Origin: Bacteroidota bacterium
Lineage (GTDB): Bacteria > Bacteroidota > Bacteroidia > Chitinophagales > Chitinophagaceae
Direction: 5' to 3'
NCBI GenBank assembly: GCA_018267955.1
Contig: JAFDXL010000009.1
Location: 186,001-250,000 of the forward strand
Length of the DNA: 64,000 bases
This document shows positions 9,482 through 18,163 of this stretch, piece after piece. The notes under the pieces are model-generated. The model was not told the DNA's origin. It saw only the letters and a program-made list of their open reading frames with translations, and ran no database searches. The stretch's first letter is position 1, and the number at the start of each line of letters is the position of its first letter. The translations under genes were made by a program, and so were the position numbers.

Positions 9482-9689
9482 TGTACACCAGGTATTGAGA
9501 ACCTGCGGGTGGTTGATAGCTATCATTCAATTCCTGGCATTTCTTCTTAGCATTCTTTTCTGTAATGTTCAGATAAGGTTTTTCTTCAACTATCTGGTTG
9601 TTCGATTTACATACGCATGTATAATCGTTATGCTGATAACAGGATGATAAACTGCAAATTGCCAGGGCGAAAAGTAAATAGCGGATCAT
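9459..9689 (-). CDS. Small lipoprotein, unknown function
   Basis: A 76-residue protein with a lipoprotein signal peptide (LAICSLSSC, Cys17) and five further cysteines in the mature part (CVC, C, C) that could form disulfides. No family recognised. It overlaps the 3' end of the iron permease-like gene by 23 bp on the opposite strand; the lipobox and cysteine pattern argue that it is real. Confidence 0.65.
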   Translation of the reverse strand: MIRYLLFALAICSLSSCYQHNDYTCVCKSNNQIVEEKPYLNITEKNAKKKCQELNDSYQPPAGSQYLVYTSCYLNQ

Positions 9690-9745
9690 CTTTTATTGTT
9701 TTGTATCCTAATATATGTAAAACAATAGAAAGCGCATAGTAATGC

Positions 9746-10279
9746 CTACACTTTTTTATAATGTAACTGTACCAGTCCCGATGGATAAGCAGTGGATGAT
9801 AATAGTTTTAGTTCTATCTCTGGCTTATCACTTGTTTTAAACAGGCGAATTCCTTGCCTTAGCAGTATAGGAATCATGGAAATTATGTATTCATCTACCA
9901 GGTTTTGCTGCATAAAGGCAGCAATTAGTTCAGCCCCGCCATCCAGGTGGATATCCTTACCCGGCTTTGTCCGCAGCTCAGCCACCAGCTTATCTATACC
10001 TGCGCTATAGAAATGCAAATTGTTTACGGAGGGCCTGGAATTACGGGTGATGACATACGTTTGCCTGTCATCGTGTGGAAATGCTCCGCCAAACGTCAAT
10101 ACTTTATCATAGGTTTTGCGCCCCAAAATGAAGGTGTCTGTCTGTTCTATCATATTGCTATATCCATAATCTTCACCGGGAGTGCTAACTATATCCAGCC
10201 ACGATATATCTCCGTCTTCCTTTGCAATATAACCATCCAGGCTGCACGCTATAAAAAGTATGATCTTGCGTTCGTTCAT
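9746..10279 (-). CDS. Dihydrofolate reductase family protein (RibD C-terminal domain)
   Basis: A 177-residue protein with the RibD_C/DHFR-like NADPH fold: KIILFIACSLDGYIA at the N-terminus, FILGRKTYDKVL near residue 50, HLDGGAELIAAFMQQNLVDE near 113 and ILLRQGIRLF near 138. Stand-alone members like this (YyaP/YwjB type) have no settled substrate. A second paralogue is at 17017-17589. It lies downstream of the T9SS cargo gene but is separated from it by a terminator. Confidence 0.88.
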   Translation of the reverse strand: MNERKIILFIACSLDGYIAKEDGDISWLDIVSTPGEDYGYSNMIEQTDTFILGRKTYDKVLTFGGAFPHDDRQTYVITRNSRPSVNNLHFYSAGIDKLVAELRTKPGKDIHLDGGAELIAAFMQQNLVDEYIISMIPILLRQGIRLFKTSDKPEIELKLLSSTAYPSGLVQLHYKKV

Positions 10280-10308
10280 AACTGCAAATATGAGGTATAT
10301 GTATGAAG

Positions 10309-10336
10309 TAAAACCATCCTGTTAAGGATGGTTTTA
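10309..10336 (-). terminator. Rho-independent terminator of the T9SS cargo gene
   Basis: TAAAACCATCCT and AGGATGGTTTTA form a 12-bp stem with a GTTA loop, 20 bp after the stop of the 10356-11117 gene on the minus strand. Confidence 0.88.
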
Positions 10337-10355
10337 CAAATAAGCAAGTATTGTT

Positions 10356-11117
10356 TTATTGTTTGATAATTGTGCCGGCGAAATTGCTTTCTGTTCCCCT
10401 GATGGTTAAGTAATATATGCCTGCCGCCCAGTCGCCGATCTCTACTACCGGGTTATGGTTGCCTTTAGGCAATTCCATTGTTTTTACAACATTGCCGGTA
10501 GTATTCGTAATGGTCATAACAGTGTTTTCTTCTGCCTGGTATTGTAGTTGCACTTGCGCTGTTGCAGGATTGGGATATATGCTTAACGGTTTCATTTGCG
10601 TTATGGTGCCAATACCGGTAGTACCTACCTGGCCGGCATTTATTTTACCGCCGGCTGAGTTATATGCCCATTCTTTAACGGTAAATGAAGAGGCTCCTGC
10701 CCCTACCGACATTTTTAACCAACCATAATACCATGTATTGCCACTGTTCTTAAAACGAAAGCCTATGTATTTGTCAGTTGCATTTGTTACCCAATTACCG
10801 GTGCCACCGCTGCTTAGCGCATCATAATCTCCGGCGATCCAATGCCCGGAGGGTGCTATGCTGTCGCCCGCATTTAGTTTTGCCGGCAGGGCCGATGAGG
10901 TCTCAAACAATATTTCTGCATTCCCATGGGTTTGTATCACCACTTCCGGCGAAGGGTGCCACCAGATAACGATATCAGTACTGCCGGGAGTTGGCTGTAT
11001 CACAAAGGCATTCCAGGTATTAACCGTTGTATCAGGGTTAATATCATGATAATTGATTTGTCCGAACGATATGGTTGCTAAAAGGACAAACAGTTGCGTA
11101 AAGAGAATTTTTTTCAT
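10356..11117 (-). CDS. T9SS type A sorting-domain secreted protein
   Basis: A 253-residue protein with a signal peptide (LLATISFGQ) and a C-terminal Por-secretion tail at about residues 178-253 (SIYPNPATAQVQLQY, then GIYYLTIRGTES, ending IIKQ). The central part (residues about 20-170) is an all-beta domain of unknown type with WKxx-like aromatic patches (NTWYYGWLKMSV). It is exported by the Sec system and then by T9SS to the cell surface or medium. No enzymatic motif is seen. Confidence 0.9.
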   Translation of the reverse strand: MKKILFTQLFVLLATISFGQINYHDINPDTTVNTWNAFVIQPTPGSTDIVIWWHPSPEVVIQTHGNAEILFETSSALPAKLNAGDSIAPSGHWIAGDYDALSSGGTGNWVTNATDKYIGFRFKNSGNTWYYGWLKMSVGAGASSFTVKEWAYNSAGGKINAGQVGTTGIGTITQMKPLSIYPNPATAQVQLQYQAEENTVMTITNTTGNVVKTMELPKGNHNPVVEIGDWAAGIYYLTIRGTESNFAGTIIKQ

Positions 11118-11285
11118 TGCTATTACTTTAATGATTTGAATGATTATTTATACCCAAAACACATATAATTCCCCCAAACCCCTATAAAGAATACCTTGAA
11201 ATGCAGCATATTTTGACGAATGCCTTTCATCAAAGATTTATCGTCACATACACGTCAAATATTTGGCATTTATTAACTTACGTAT

Positions 11286-12326
11286 GTGATTCAAAGAATA
11301 GCTGATAGCTTTTTATTGCGCAACCTCGTTATATGCTTTTTATATGTTAGCCCCGATATGTTTCAGGATATTGCAGCCCTGGAGCAGATGGGCATACCTC
11401 ATCTTGTTACCGATGTAGGCGGCCATATTGCGTTCTATATGTTCTTTGTTTTTCATAACAGGGTGCTGTACGAAAAACTGTTTGCCGCTAAAAAGTATGC
11501 TCTTTACCTGGTTGGATTCTTCGTTACTATGTTTGTATGGAGGGAGAGTACACAATATCTTTTTTGGTTATACACAAGGCCAGCCGGTGAAACTGTTTAC
11601 CAAATAGAAGAGCTCAGGAATTATAACTGGTTGTTCTGGGTGTTTATTTATTGGGCCGATTTCGTGTACTCATGGTTCGCGCTGGGCGTTTACCTGGCCT
11701 TTAAGTATTTTAAGGAACGTACCCGTTTCCTGCAGGTAGAAAACCTGAAAAAAGAATTGGAATTAAAGCAGCTAAACGAACAGTTAAACCCGCATTTTCT
11801 GTTCAATGCATTAAACAATATTTATAGCCATCTGCTCGATAATACCAACGATGGTAAAGAGCTCATCCTGAAATTAAGCGAGCTGATGCGCTATATCCTT
11901 GATAGCAGTAAGCATACAACTGTTTCGTTGCAAGACGAATTAAAGTTTATAGAGCATTATATTGCGTTCGAACGGGAAAGGCTGGGGGAGCGATGCCGGG
12001 TTTACTATACCAAATCTGTCAGCGCCAAAGATTTCAATATTGTTCCCCTCATCATGTTCAACTTTATCGAAAACGCTTTTAAGTACGGTGCCGCGTCTTT
12101 AAGCAGGTCAGATATTTATATTGATATTGCTGCAGATAATGATATGCTCAGTTTAAAAGTATCTAACCCGGTATTGAATAACAGCTCTGCGTCTATGCAG
12201 ATAGGTATGGATAATACAAAGAAAAGGTTATCATTGGTGTACCCCGATAAGTACGAGCTTAGGATTTCAGGAAACGAAAAAGAATATACCGCCATTCTTC
12301 AACTGCAAAATGTCAATAACGCTTAG
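11286..12326 (+). CDS. LytS-type sensor histidine kinase (His_kinase family)
   Basis: A 346-residue membrane kinase. Residues about 1-150 hold four hydrophobic segments, followed by a short coiled coil and the His_kinase box NEQLNPHFLFNALNNIY with the phosphoacceptor His170, and an ATPase domain with the N-box FNFIENAFKYG near 260. It phosphorylates the LytTR regulator encoded next, whose start overlaps its end by 17 bp, implying translational coupling. The signal is unknown. Confidence 0.93.
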   Translation: MIQRIADSFLLRNLVICFLYVSPDMFQDIAALEQMGIPHLVTDVGGHIAFYMFFVFHNRVLYEKLFAAKKYALYLVGFFVTMFVWRESTQYLFWLYTRPAGETVYQIEELRNYNWLFWVFIYWADFVYSWFALGVYLAFKYFKERTRFLQVENLKKELELKQLNEQLNPHFLFNALNNIYSHLLDNTNDGKELILKLSELMRYILDSSKHTTVSLQDELKFIEHYIAFERERLGERCRVYYTKSVSAKDFNIVPLIMFNFIENAFKYGAASLSRSDIYIDIAADNDMLSLKVSNPVLNNSSASMQIGMDNTKKRLSLVYPDKYELRISGNEKEYTAILQLQNVNNA

Positions 12327-13011
12327 CTGCATAATAGTAGATGACGAGCCTGGAGCAAGGCTTATACTGGAGAATTACATCAGTAAGCTACCGTATGTTT
12401 CCTTGCTCCATATGTTTAGCAATGCTGTAGACGCTTTCCAGTTTCTTAGAAATAACAAGGTGGATGTGATATTGCTTGATATTAATATGCCCGAGGTGGA
12501 TGGCTTTAGCCTCATAGATATGTTGAGCCATAAACCCATGGTCATATTTACAACTGCCTATTCAGACTTTGCATTGAGAGGGTTCGAGTATAATGCTATC
12601 GATTACCTGCAAAAGCCCATCCGTTTCGAGCGTTTTGTACAGGCCATAGAAAAAGCTGTAAGATGGAATAAAGCAGATAATACTACCGAACCCGAACCGG
12701 AATATATTACCGTTAAAGCCGATGGCATTACCCGGCGCGTATTGTTGTCAGATATATATTATATAGAAAGCCTCGGCAATTATTTAAAGATCTGCTGCAG
12801 AAACACAAAATACATGGTGCACATGACGATGGCCGAAATGGAAGCCCAGCTTCCACCCATGTCTTTTATTCGCATACACAAGTCTTATACGGTTAATACA
12901 AAACATATCGCATCAGCCGATGATGCACAGCTCCAGGTTGCAGATGTAACCTTGCCTATTGGTAAGACGTATAAAAAATACGTTACCGAAATGCTGAAGC
13001 GAATAAAATAA
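12310..13011 (+). CDS. LytTR-family response regulator
   Basis: A 233-residue protein with a receiver domain (acidic pocket VDDE near residue 10, phosphoacceptor Asp57 in ILLDINMPEVDG, Lys in DYLQKPI near 100) and a LytTR DNA-binding domain from about residue 133 (VKADGITRRVLLSDIYYIES, FIRIHKSYTVN). It is the cognate partner of the overlapping LytS-type kinase. It ends at a strong terminator. Confidence 0.95.
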   Translation: MSITLSCIIVDDEPGARLILENYISKLPYVSLLHMFSNAVDAFQFLRNNKVDVILLDINMPEVDGFSLIDMLSHKPMVIFTTAYSDFALRGFEYNAIDYLQKPIRFERFVQAIEKAVRWNKADNTTEPEPEYITVKADGITRRVLLSDIYYIESLGNYLKICCRNTKYMVHMTMAEMEAQLPPMSFIRIHKSYTVNTKHIASADDAQLQVADVTLPIGKTYKKYVTEMLKRIK

Positions 13012-13033
13012 AAACCACTCAATCGAGTGGTTT
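13012..13033 (+). terminator. Rho-independent terminator of the LytS/LytTR operon
   Basis: AAACCACTC and GAGTGGTTT, 9-bp stem with a 4-nt loop, directly after the stop codon at 13011. Confidence 0.85.
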
Positions 13034-13182
13034 AAAATATCTGGCCTAGCAAGTAAGAGTTGTATGCAAACATAGCACTTTTAGCAACGCTTAGTCATTG
13101 CCATTTTTTTGATTTTTACTTTTTCTATAAAATTCCGATCGTTTTGCGCAGCTCAATCGTCAAAAGATAAATATTTTAAAAA

Positions 13183-13986
13183 ATGAAGAATCTAAAAGAC
13201 AAAGTAGCTGTAGTATTTGCCGCATCCGGAGATATTGCCGGCGCAGTAGCGGAATCATTTGCAATGCATGGTGCAAAGGTATATTTGGCAGCAAAAAGTA
13301 CCGACAAATTACAGGCATTAGCTCGAAGAATTGAAGATGCTGGTGGCAATGCGGTAGTCGCCGCGGTAGATGCATTAAATGAGGACGAAATTGATGAGTT
13401 TTTAAACAAGGTGATCGCCGATAACAACCGGCTAGATGTGATATTCAATGGCATAGGCGCCAATTATGATGAGATGGGAGGGCGTCCACCTACCACTACG
13501 GCTACTTTCGATCAGTTTATGGCGCCAATGGAAAAGATTTGTGGTTCACAATTTCTTACATCAAGAGTAGCGGCAAAATATATGATCCGGTCCGGATCTC
13601 AAGGTACTATCTTGCTGCTTACCGCTGCCCTGTCAAGGTCAAAGTATCCGAATGTTGCTGGTATTACAGCTGCCAGTGCTGCTGTTGAAGGTATGACGAG
13701 AGTGATGGCTGCCGAATGGGGTGGAAATGGGATCAAAGTGATTTGTATTTGCCCCGGTGCTATAATGGAAACAAAAAGAATATCGGGCTGGATTGAAGAA
13801 TCTGCAAAAGAATATGGTATTCCGGTGGAGCAATTGGTTGCTCAATACAAAGCTTTCGATCTTATAAATGTAAGTCCAACATTAAAACATGTTGGAGAAA
13901 CAGCTGCATTCCTGGCTTCCGAAACAGGAGTTGCATTCAATAGTCATATTGTTGATGTGGATTGCGGCAAGATGAATATATTGTAA
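13183..13986 (+). CDS. SDR-fold protein lacking the canonical Tyr/Lys pair
   Basis: A 267-residue short-chain dehydrogenase/reductase-fold protein with the nucleotide-binding segment VVFAASGDIAGAVAESF near residue 10 and the NG(I)G motif at FNGIGA near 89. Where most SDRs have YxxxK, aligned by the following AAVEGMTR, this one reads I161-T-A-A-S165, so both catalytic residues are replaced. It may be an atypical SDR subfamily with another chemistry or a binding role. It ends at a hairpin terminator and is followed by a sigma factor gene 65 bp later. Confidence 0.9.
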   Translation: MKNLKDKVAVVFAASGDIAGAVAESFAMHGAKVYLAAKSTDKLQALARRIEDAGGNAVVAAVDALNEDEIDEFLNKVIADNNRLDVIFNGIGANYDEMGGRPPTTTATFDQFMAPMEKICGSQFLTSRVAAKYMIRSGSQGTILLLTAALSRSKYPNVAGITAASAAVEGMTRVMAAEWGGNGIKVICICPGAIMETKRISGWIEESAKEYGIPVEQLVAQYKAFDLINVSPTLKHVGETAAFLASETGVAFNSHIVDVDCGKMNIL

Positions 13987-13994
13987 GTATATTG

Positions 13995-14028
13995 GTGGCT
14001 GTAATCCCGTCAGAATGATTACAGCCAC
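13995..14028 (+). terminator. Hairpin terminator after the SDR gene
   Basis: GTGGCTGTAATC and GATTACAGCCAC form a 12-bp stem with a 10-nt loop; the following T content is modest, so termination may be partial. Confidence 0.6.
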
Positions 14029-14051
14029 TATACATTTGTTTTATGATTTGA

Positions 14052-14903
14052 ATGGAAAACGAAATTACCCTCAATGCCGCCAGGCGTGGCGATATCAATG
14101 CTTTTCAAAGCCTGTTTGCAGAATTCCAGCAACAGTTGAAGTCTTACTTGTATCGTTTGTTGACCGACAGAGATGATGTAGATGATATTACCCACGATAC
14201 ATTTATTAAAGCATTTGACAAGTTGGGAACATTCAATGGCGATTCCGCATTAAAAACATGGGTTTTTAAAATTGCAACTAATCTTGCCTATGATCATTTG
14301 CGGAAAAAGAAAAGATGGCAGGTTGATGCGCAGGACAGGGCAGCAGACCTTGCAATAGGATCAGAAGAAATCAGGCAGGTTTTTTGGATGGTCCATGATA
14401 CATCACCCGCAGGGGCCTATGAGATGAAAGAGCATATTGATTATTGTTTCACATGCATTTCAAAAACTCTACCCATTGAAAATCAGGTTGCATTGATATT
14501 AAAGAATGTATACGATTTCCAGGTAAAAGAGATTTGCCTTATTCTTGAAAAAACTGAAGGTGTGGTAAAACATTTGTTGAATGATGCAAGAACTACAATG
14601 ACCAATATTTTTGAGCATAGATGTGCTTTGATAAATCAGGAGGGGGTATGTCATCAGTGTAGCCACATAAACGAAATTTTCAATCCTAAGCAGCATCAGC
14701 AGGAAGCTTTAATGAAACTCGAATTAGTGAAAGCTTCCAAAAAATATAATAGGGAACAGCTTTTTACATTGCGAACATTGTTAGTAAAGTCAATTGATCC
14801 GCTTCATGCTTCCGGTACTGATTTTCATGAGGAAATAATGAGATGCCTTAGAACTGCCATTGGAGAATTGCCTGATTTTTTTGATAGGGACAAAAAGAGT
14901 TAA
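14052..14903 (+). CDS. Sigma-70 family (ECF-like) RNA polymerase sigma factor with C-terminal extension
   Basis: A 283-residue protein. Region 2 covers residues about 10-95 (LYRLLTDRDDVDDITHDTFIKAF, then TWVFKIATNLAYDHLRKKKR), and region 4 about 135-190 (VALILKNVYDFQVKEICLIL). Usual ECF factors end there at 170-200 residues; this one has about 90 more residues that begin with CALINQEGVCHQC, a possible zinc-binding Cys cluster, followed by a helical domain. No anti-sigma gene is adjacent, so the extension may itself control activity (inference). Confidence 0.88.
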   Translation: MENEITLNAARRGDINAFQSLFAEFQQQLKSYLYRLLTDRDDVDDITHDTFIKAFDKLGTFNGDSALKTWVFKIATNLAYDHLRKKKRWQVDAQDRAADLAIGSEEIRQVFWMVHDTSPAGAYEMKEHIDYCFTCISKTLPIENQVALILKNVYDFQVKEICLILEKTEGVVKHLLNDARTTMTNIFEHRCALINQEGVCHQCSHINEIFNPKQHQQEALMKLELVKASKKYNREQLFTLRTLLVKSIDPLHASGTDFHEEIMRCLRTAIGELPDFFDRDKKS

Positions 14904-15030
14904 GCTTGGTCAGTGTGTCAATACTTATTTATGTAACAGAATAAAGCCTACGAATGTTCATAACCATTAAGTATTTTTTTTGAATGCTATTCAGGCATAC
15001 AAATTGCTGTAAACAGAAAAAAATCTCACG

Positions 15031-15774
15031 ATGGAATTTAACCCCGCCAACAATGTTGTTAAGCTGTGCCTACAAGGTATGGCTATGGAAGAACAAGGAA
15101 AACATGCAGAAGCACACGGCCTGTTTCTGCAGGCATGGAATGAAGCTACAGACGATTTTGAAAAATTTACTGCTGCCCACTATGTAGCAAGGCATCAAAG
15201 CAATGCGGCCGACAAACTAAACTGGCACGAAACAACATTACAGTATGCACTAAGAGTGAATGATAATACAGTTAACAGTGCTTTCCCTTCTATATATTCC
15301 AATATTGCCAAATGCTACGAAGCGCTTGGCGATCTTGCCAATGCAAAGAAGCACTACGAATTGGAAGCATCGGCCACCGATAACATTTCCGATAATGGCC
15401 CGTTTTATCACGGCACTCGGGCTGATTTGCAGGTAGGTGATCTGCTTACTGCAGGTCGCCTTTCCAATTACCATGCAGATGTCATTATGAACCATATTTA
15501 TTTCACAGCGCAGGCCAATGGTGCGGGGTTTGCTGCCGCATTAGCCAAAGGCAATGGCCGCGAACGTGTGTATATAGTAGAGCCTACAGGTAATTTTGAG
15601 AATGACCCTAATGTTACTGATAAAAAATTCCCGGGCAATCCCACACGTTCCTACCGCACAAAAGATCCTTTAAAGATCGTAGGCGAAATAGAAGAGTGGG
15701 TGCGGCTGTCAGACGAAGACCTGCAGAAGTTCCGCGAAAAACTGGCACAGAGCAAAGGCGAGATCATTAATTAG
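15031..15774 (+). CDS. arr: Rifampin ADP-ribosyltransferase (Arr) with helical N-terminal domain
   Basis: A 247-residue protein. Residues about 122-245 match Arr, which inactivates rifamycins by NAD-dependent ADP-ribosylation: GPFYHGTRADLQVGDLL, MNHIYFTAQANGAGFAA, VYIVEPTGNFENDPNVTDKK and FPGNPTRSYRT are all present. Classical Arr is about 140 residues; here the first 120 residues form an extra alpha-helical, TPR-like region (LGDLANAKKHYELEAS). The ATG at 15031 follows an A-rich leader. Resistance is expected but not shown by sequence alone. Confidence 0.93.
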   Translation: MEFNPANNVVKLCLQGMAMEEQGKHAEAHGLFLQAWNEATDDFEKFTAAHYVARHQSNAADKLNWHETTLQYALRVNDNTVNSAFPSIYSNIAKCYEALGDLANAKKHYELEASATDNISDNGPFYHGTRADLQVGDLLTAGRLSNYHADVIMNHIYFTAQANGAGFAAALAKGNGRERVYIVEPTGNFENDPNVTDKKFPGNPTRSYRTKDPLKIVGEIEEWVRLSDEDLQKFREKLAQSKGEIIN

Positions 15775-15857
15775 CACCTTGTTTAATATAACATTAACGA
15801 TTTCTATATCATACTGATTACAAACAAAACGTAATTTTCTCAGTACACATCCTGTAT

Positions 15858-16919
15858 ATGAGATCAAGCACCATCCTGTTTTTCTGCGTTTTAATAGTAT
15901 TCAGCTCCTGCAATGGGCAGGATCAAAAAACGGTAACATCAAAGCTCGCCGCGGTTGCTGCATTTGCAACAGGCGATCCCGTTTCAGGTATTGGAAAAGA
16001 TAGTGATTGCATCTACCAGGATAGGAATGGCAACTATTGGTTTGCGAGTAATGGCGAGGGTGTTTACAGGTACGATGGGAAAACCATGATGCATATTACT
16101 GCTAAGCATGGTTTGTGCAGTGATTTTGTCTGGAGTGTTCAGGAAGATGTGAACGGAACCCTTTGGTTTGCCACACGCGATGGTATTTGCAGTTTTGATG
16201 GCATCGCATTCACCGATCATACCGATGCTATCAGGAATGCAAAATTCGGCAAGCTGTTTTACAAAAAGGGTGGACTGTTCTTTAACCACAGTGATGGCAT
16301 TTGCTTTTACGATGGTCGTTCGTTTACAAACTTCACCATAAGCCCGGCAACATACAAGCCGCAACTGAACAATGCCTATCGTCCTTATGATGTTTACTGT
16401 ACACTGGTCGATAGCACAGGTAAGGTTTGGTTGGGCACCCAGGAAAAAGGTGTAGGTGTTTATGACGGTAAGACAGTTTCATTCATTACGGGTAAAGACC
16501 TCGATGGCCCCGCTGTTCGTAGTATATACCGGGATAGTAAAGGCATTTTTTGGTTCGGCAACAATGGTGGCGGGCTTTATCGCTACGATGGCAAAACGCT
16601 TCGAAACATAACGGAGGAAAAGAATTTAGGCAACGAGGATTTTTTAAGGGGGCACAAACTGGTCGACAAAACAGGTTCGCTCGCGCGGGTATTTGCCATT
16701 AATGAAGATAGCGATGGCAATCTATGGCTGGGAACTGTTGATGCCGGTGTCTGGAAGTATGATGGAACTAACCTTACTAATTATACACCTAAAGACGGAC
16801 TCTCCGGAAACTCAGTAAATGTAATTTACAAAGACAAAAAAGGAGACCTGCTATTTGTATCTAATGGCGATGCAGTGAACCGCTTCGACGGACAGAAGTT
16901 TTCCAAGATCAATTTTTAG
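15858..16919 (+). CDS. Two-component-regulator-type beta-propeller lipoprotein
   Basis: A 353-residue lipoprotein (FSSC, Cys18) made of repeated propeller blades of the Reg_prop type, recognisable by the recurring pattern D..G..WFA(S/T).(G/D)G(V/I)..(Y/F)DG(K/I) (for example DRNGNYWFASNGEGVYRYDG and DSKGIFWFGNNGGGLYRYDG). In hybrid two-component systems these blades form the periplasmic sensor; here they stand alone without kinase or DNA-binding domains, so it is a free lipid-anchored propeller. Partner unknown. Confidence 0.9.
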   Translation: MRSSTILFFCVLIVFSSCNGQDQKTVTSKLAAVAAFATGDPVSGIGKDSDCIYQDRNGNYWFASNGEGVYRYDGKTMMHITAKHGLCSDFVWSVQEDVNGTLWFATRDGICSFDGIAFTDHTDAIRNAKFGKLFYKKGGLFFNHSDGICFYDGRSFTNFTISPATYKPQLNNAYRPYDVYCTLVDSTGKVWLGTQEKGVGVYDGKTVSFITGKDLDGPAVRSIYRDSKGIFWFGNNGGGLYRYDGKTLRNITEEKNLGNEDFLRGHKLVDKTGSLARVFAINEDSDGNLWLGTVDAGVWKYDGTNLTNYTPKDGLSGNSVNVIYKDKKGDLLFVSNGDAVNRFDGQKFSKINF

Positions 16920-17016
16920 CGCATTCTGCCCTCAATATTGTCGTATTTACCCCGCAACTGTATCTTATTTGTTGCCGAGATTTGTATTTTATAACAACTT
17001 AAAACAACCAAATTCA

Positions 17017-17589
17017 ATGAGAAAAATAATTTCCTTCATGCACATATCGCTCGATGGTTTTGTAGCGGGGCCCAACGGAGAAATGAACTGGATCAAAGTC
17101 GACCAGGAGATCTTCGATCACGTAGGCAAGCGCATTGGCGAAACCGATACTGCATTATACGGCCGGGTCACCTACGAAATGATGGAAAACTACTGGCCCG
17201 ATGCCGGCAGCAAGCCTAATGCCAGCAAGCATGATGTTGAACATTCCGCATGGTACAATAAAGCCCACAAGATCGTGCTGTCACACTCTATGAAGGGGCA
17301 GGCCTTGCCAAATACTACTATCATCAGTGATAACCTTGCCGATAACATCAACGAAATAAAACAACAACCCGGCAGCGAGATACTCCTTTTCGGCAGCCCC
17401 ACGGCTACACACGCGCTCATGCAGCAAAACTTAATAGATGGCTACTGGCTGTTTATTAATCCCATCATCCTGGGGCAGGGCATTCCCTTGTTTACAAACA
17501 TCAAAGACAAGGTAAAATTAAACCTGCTGAGCACGCAACAATTTACCAATGGCGTTACAGGGCTGTCCTATTCGGTAGATCGTCAATAA
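17017..17589 (+). CDS. Dihydrofolate reductase family protein (RibD C-terminal domain)
   Basis: A 190-residue protein starting at ATG 17017 (MRKIISFMHISLDG). The frame extends 16 residues upstream to 16969, but the N-terminal strand of the family begins with RKIISFMHISLDGFVAGPNG, so the shorter start is chosen. Other family motifs are ALYGRVTYEMMENYW and ATHALMQQNLIDGYWLFINP. It is paralogous in fold to 9746-10279 but diverged. It is followed by a strong terminator. Confidence 0.88.
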   Translation: MRKIISFMHISLDGFVAGPNGEMNWIKVDQEIFDHVGKRIGETDTALYGRVTYEMMENYWPDAGSKPNASKHDVEHSAWYNKAHKIVLSHSMKGQALPNTTIISDNLADNINEIKQQPGSEILLFGSPTATHALMQQNLIDGYWLFINPIILGQGIPLFTNIKDKVKLNLLSTQQFTNGVTGLSYSVDRQ

Positions 17590-17598
17590 CATGCATAC

Positions 17599-17624
17599 AC
17601 GCATCCCCTCGTCTGGGGATGCGT
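17599..17624 (+). terminator. Rho-independent terminator
   Basis: ACGCATCCCC and GGGGATGCGT, a perfect 10-bp stem with a 6-nt loop followed by TTATTTT, 10 bp after the stop at 17589. Confidence 0.9.
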
Positions 17625-17655
17625 TATTTTAAACAACGTATAAACAGATACAACC

Positions 17656-18108
17656 ATGGCAAAACATAAACTGCCCCTCATGCACAATATTGGCATCGTG
17701 GTAGCATCGATCGATGATGCGATCGCATTTTTTTCTGAACTCGGCATGACGCTCGAAGGCCGCGATACTATAGAGGGCGAGTGGGCCGGGCGTGTCACCG
17801 GGCTGGGCAATCAATGTGTAGAGATAGCCATGATGGCCACCCCCGATGGCCACAGCCGCATAGAGCTTTCACGGTTTATCGCCCCTGCTGTTATAGCAGA
17901 TCACCGCACTGCCCCTGTCAACTCCCTTGGCTACCTGCGTATGATGTTCACCGTCGAAGACCTGGACGATACCCTGGCAAGGCTCGCCAAATACGGCGCA
18001 CGGCTCGAGGGCGAAGTAATGGAGTACGAAAACATATACAGGCTCTGCTACATCCGCGGCATCGAAGGCCTGCTCATTGGCCTTGCGGAAGAGATGGGTG
18101 GTAAATGA
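17656..18108 (+). CDS. VOC (glyoxalase/bleomycin resistance) family protein
   Basis: A 150-residue protein with the paired beta-alpha-beta-beta-beta units of the vicinal oxygen chelate fold: HNIGIVVASIDDAIAFFSEL at residues about 10-29 and the second half from LRMMFTVEDLDDTLARL, ending in CYIRGIEGLLIGLAEEM. Likely metal ligands are His10 and the C-terminal Glu. Substrate cannot be inferred. Codon use is notably GC-richer than its neighbours. Confidence 0.88.
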   Translation: MAKHKLPLMHNIGIVVASIDDAIAFFSELGMTLEGRDTIEGEWAGRVTGLGNQCVEIAMMATPDGHSRIELSRFIAPAVIADHRTAPVNSLGYLRMMFTVEDLDDTLARLAKYGARLEGEVMEYENIYRLCYIRGIEGLLIGLAEEMGGK

Positions 18109-18120
18109 GTTTTAGAGGAT

Positions 18121-18138
18121 GCAAATCTCCCGATTTGC
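18121..18138. repeat. REP-like palindrome, family 2 copy 1
   Basis: GCAAATC and GATTTGC around a TCCC loop. The same palindrome with similar flanks recurs at 23822-23839 and 53401-53418. Confidence 0.7.
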
Positions 18139-18163
18139 AATGATCTTCAAATAAATAGCAATA

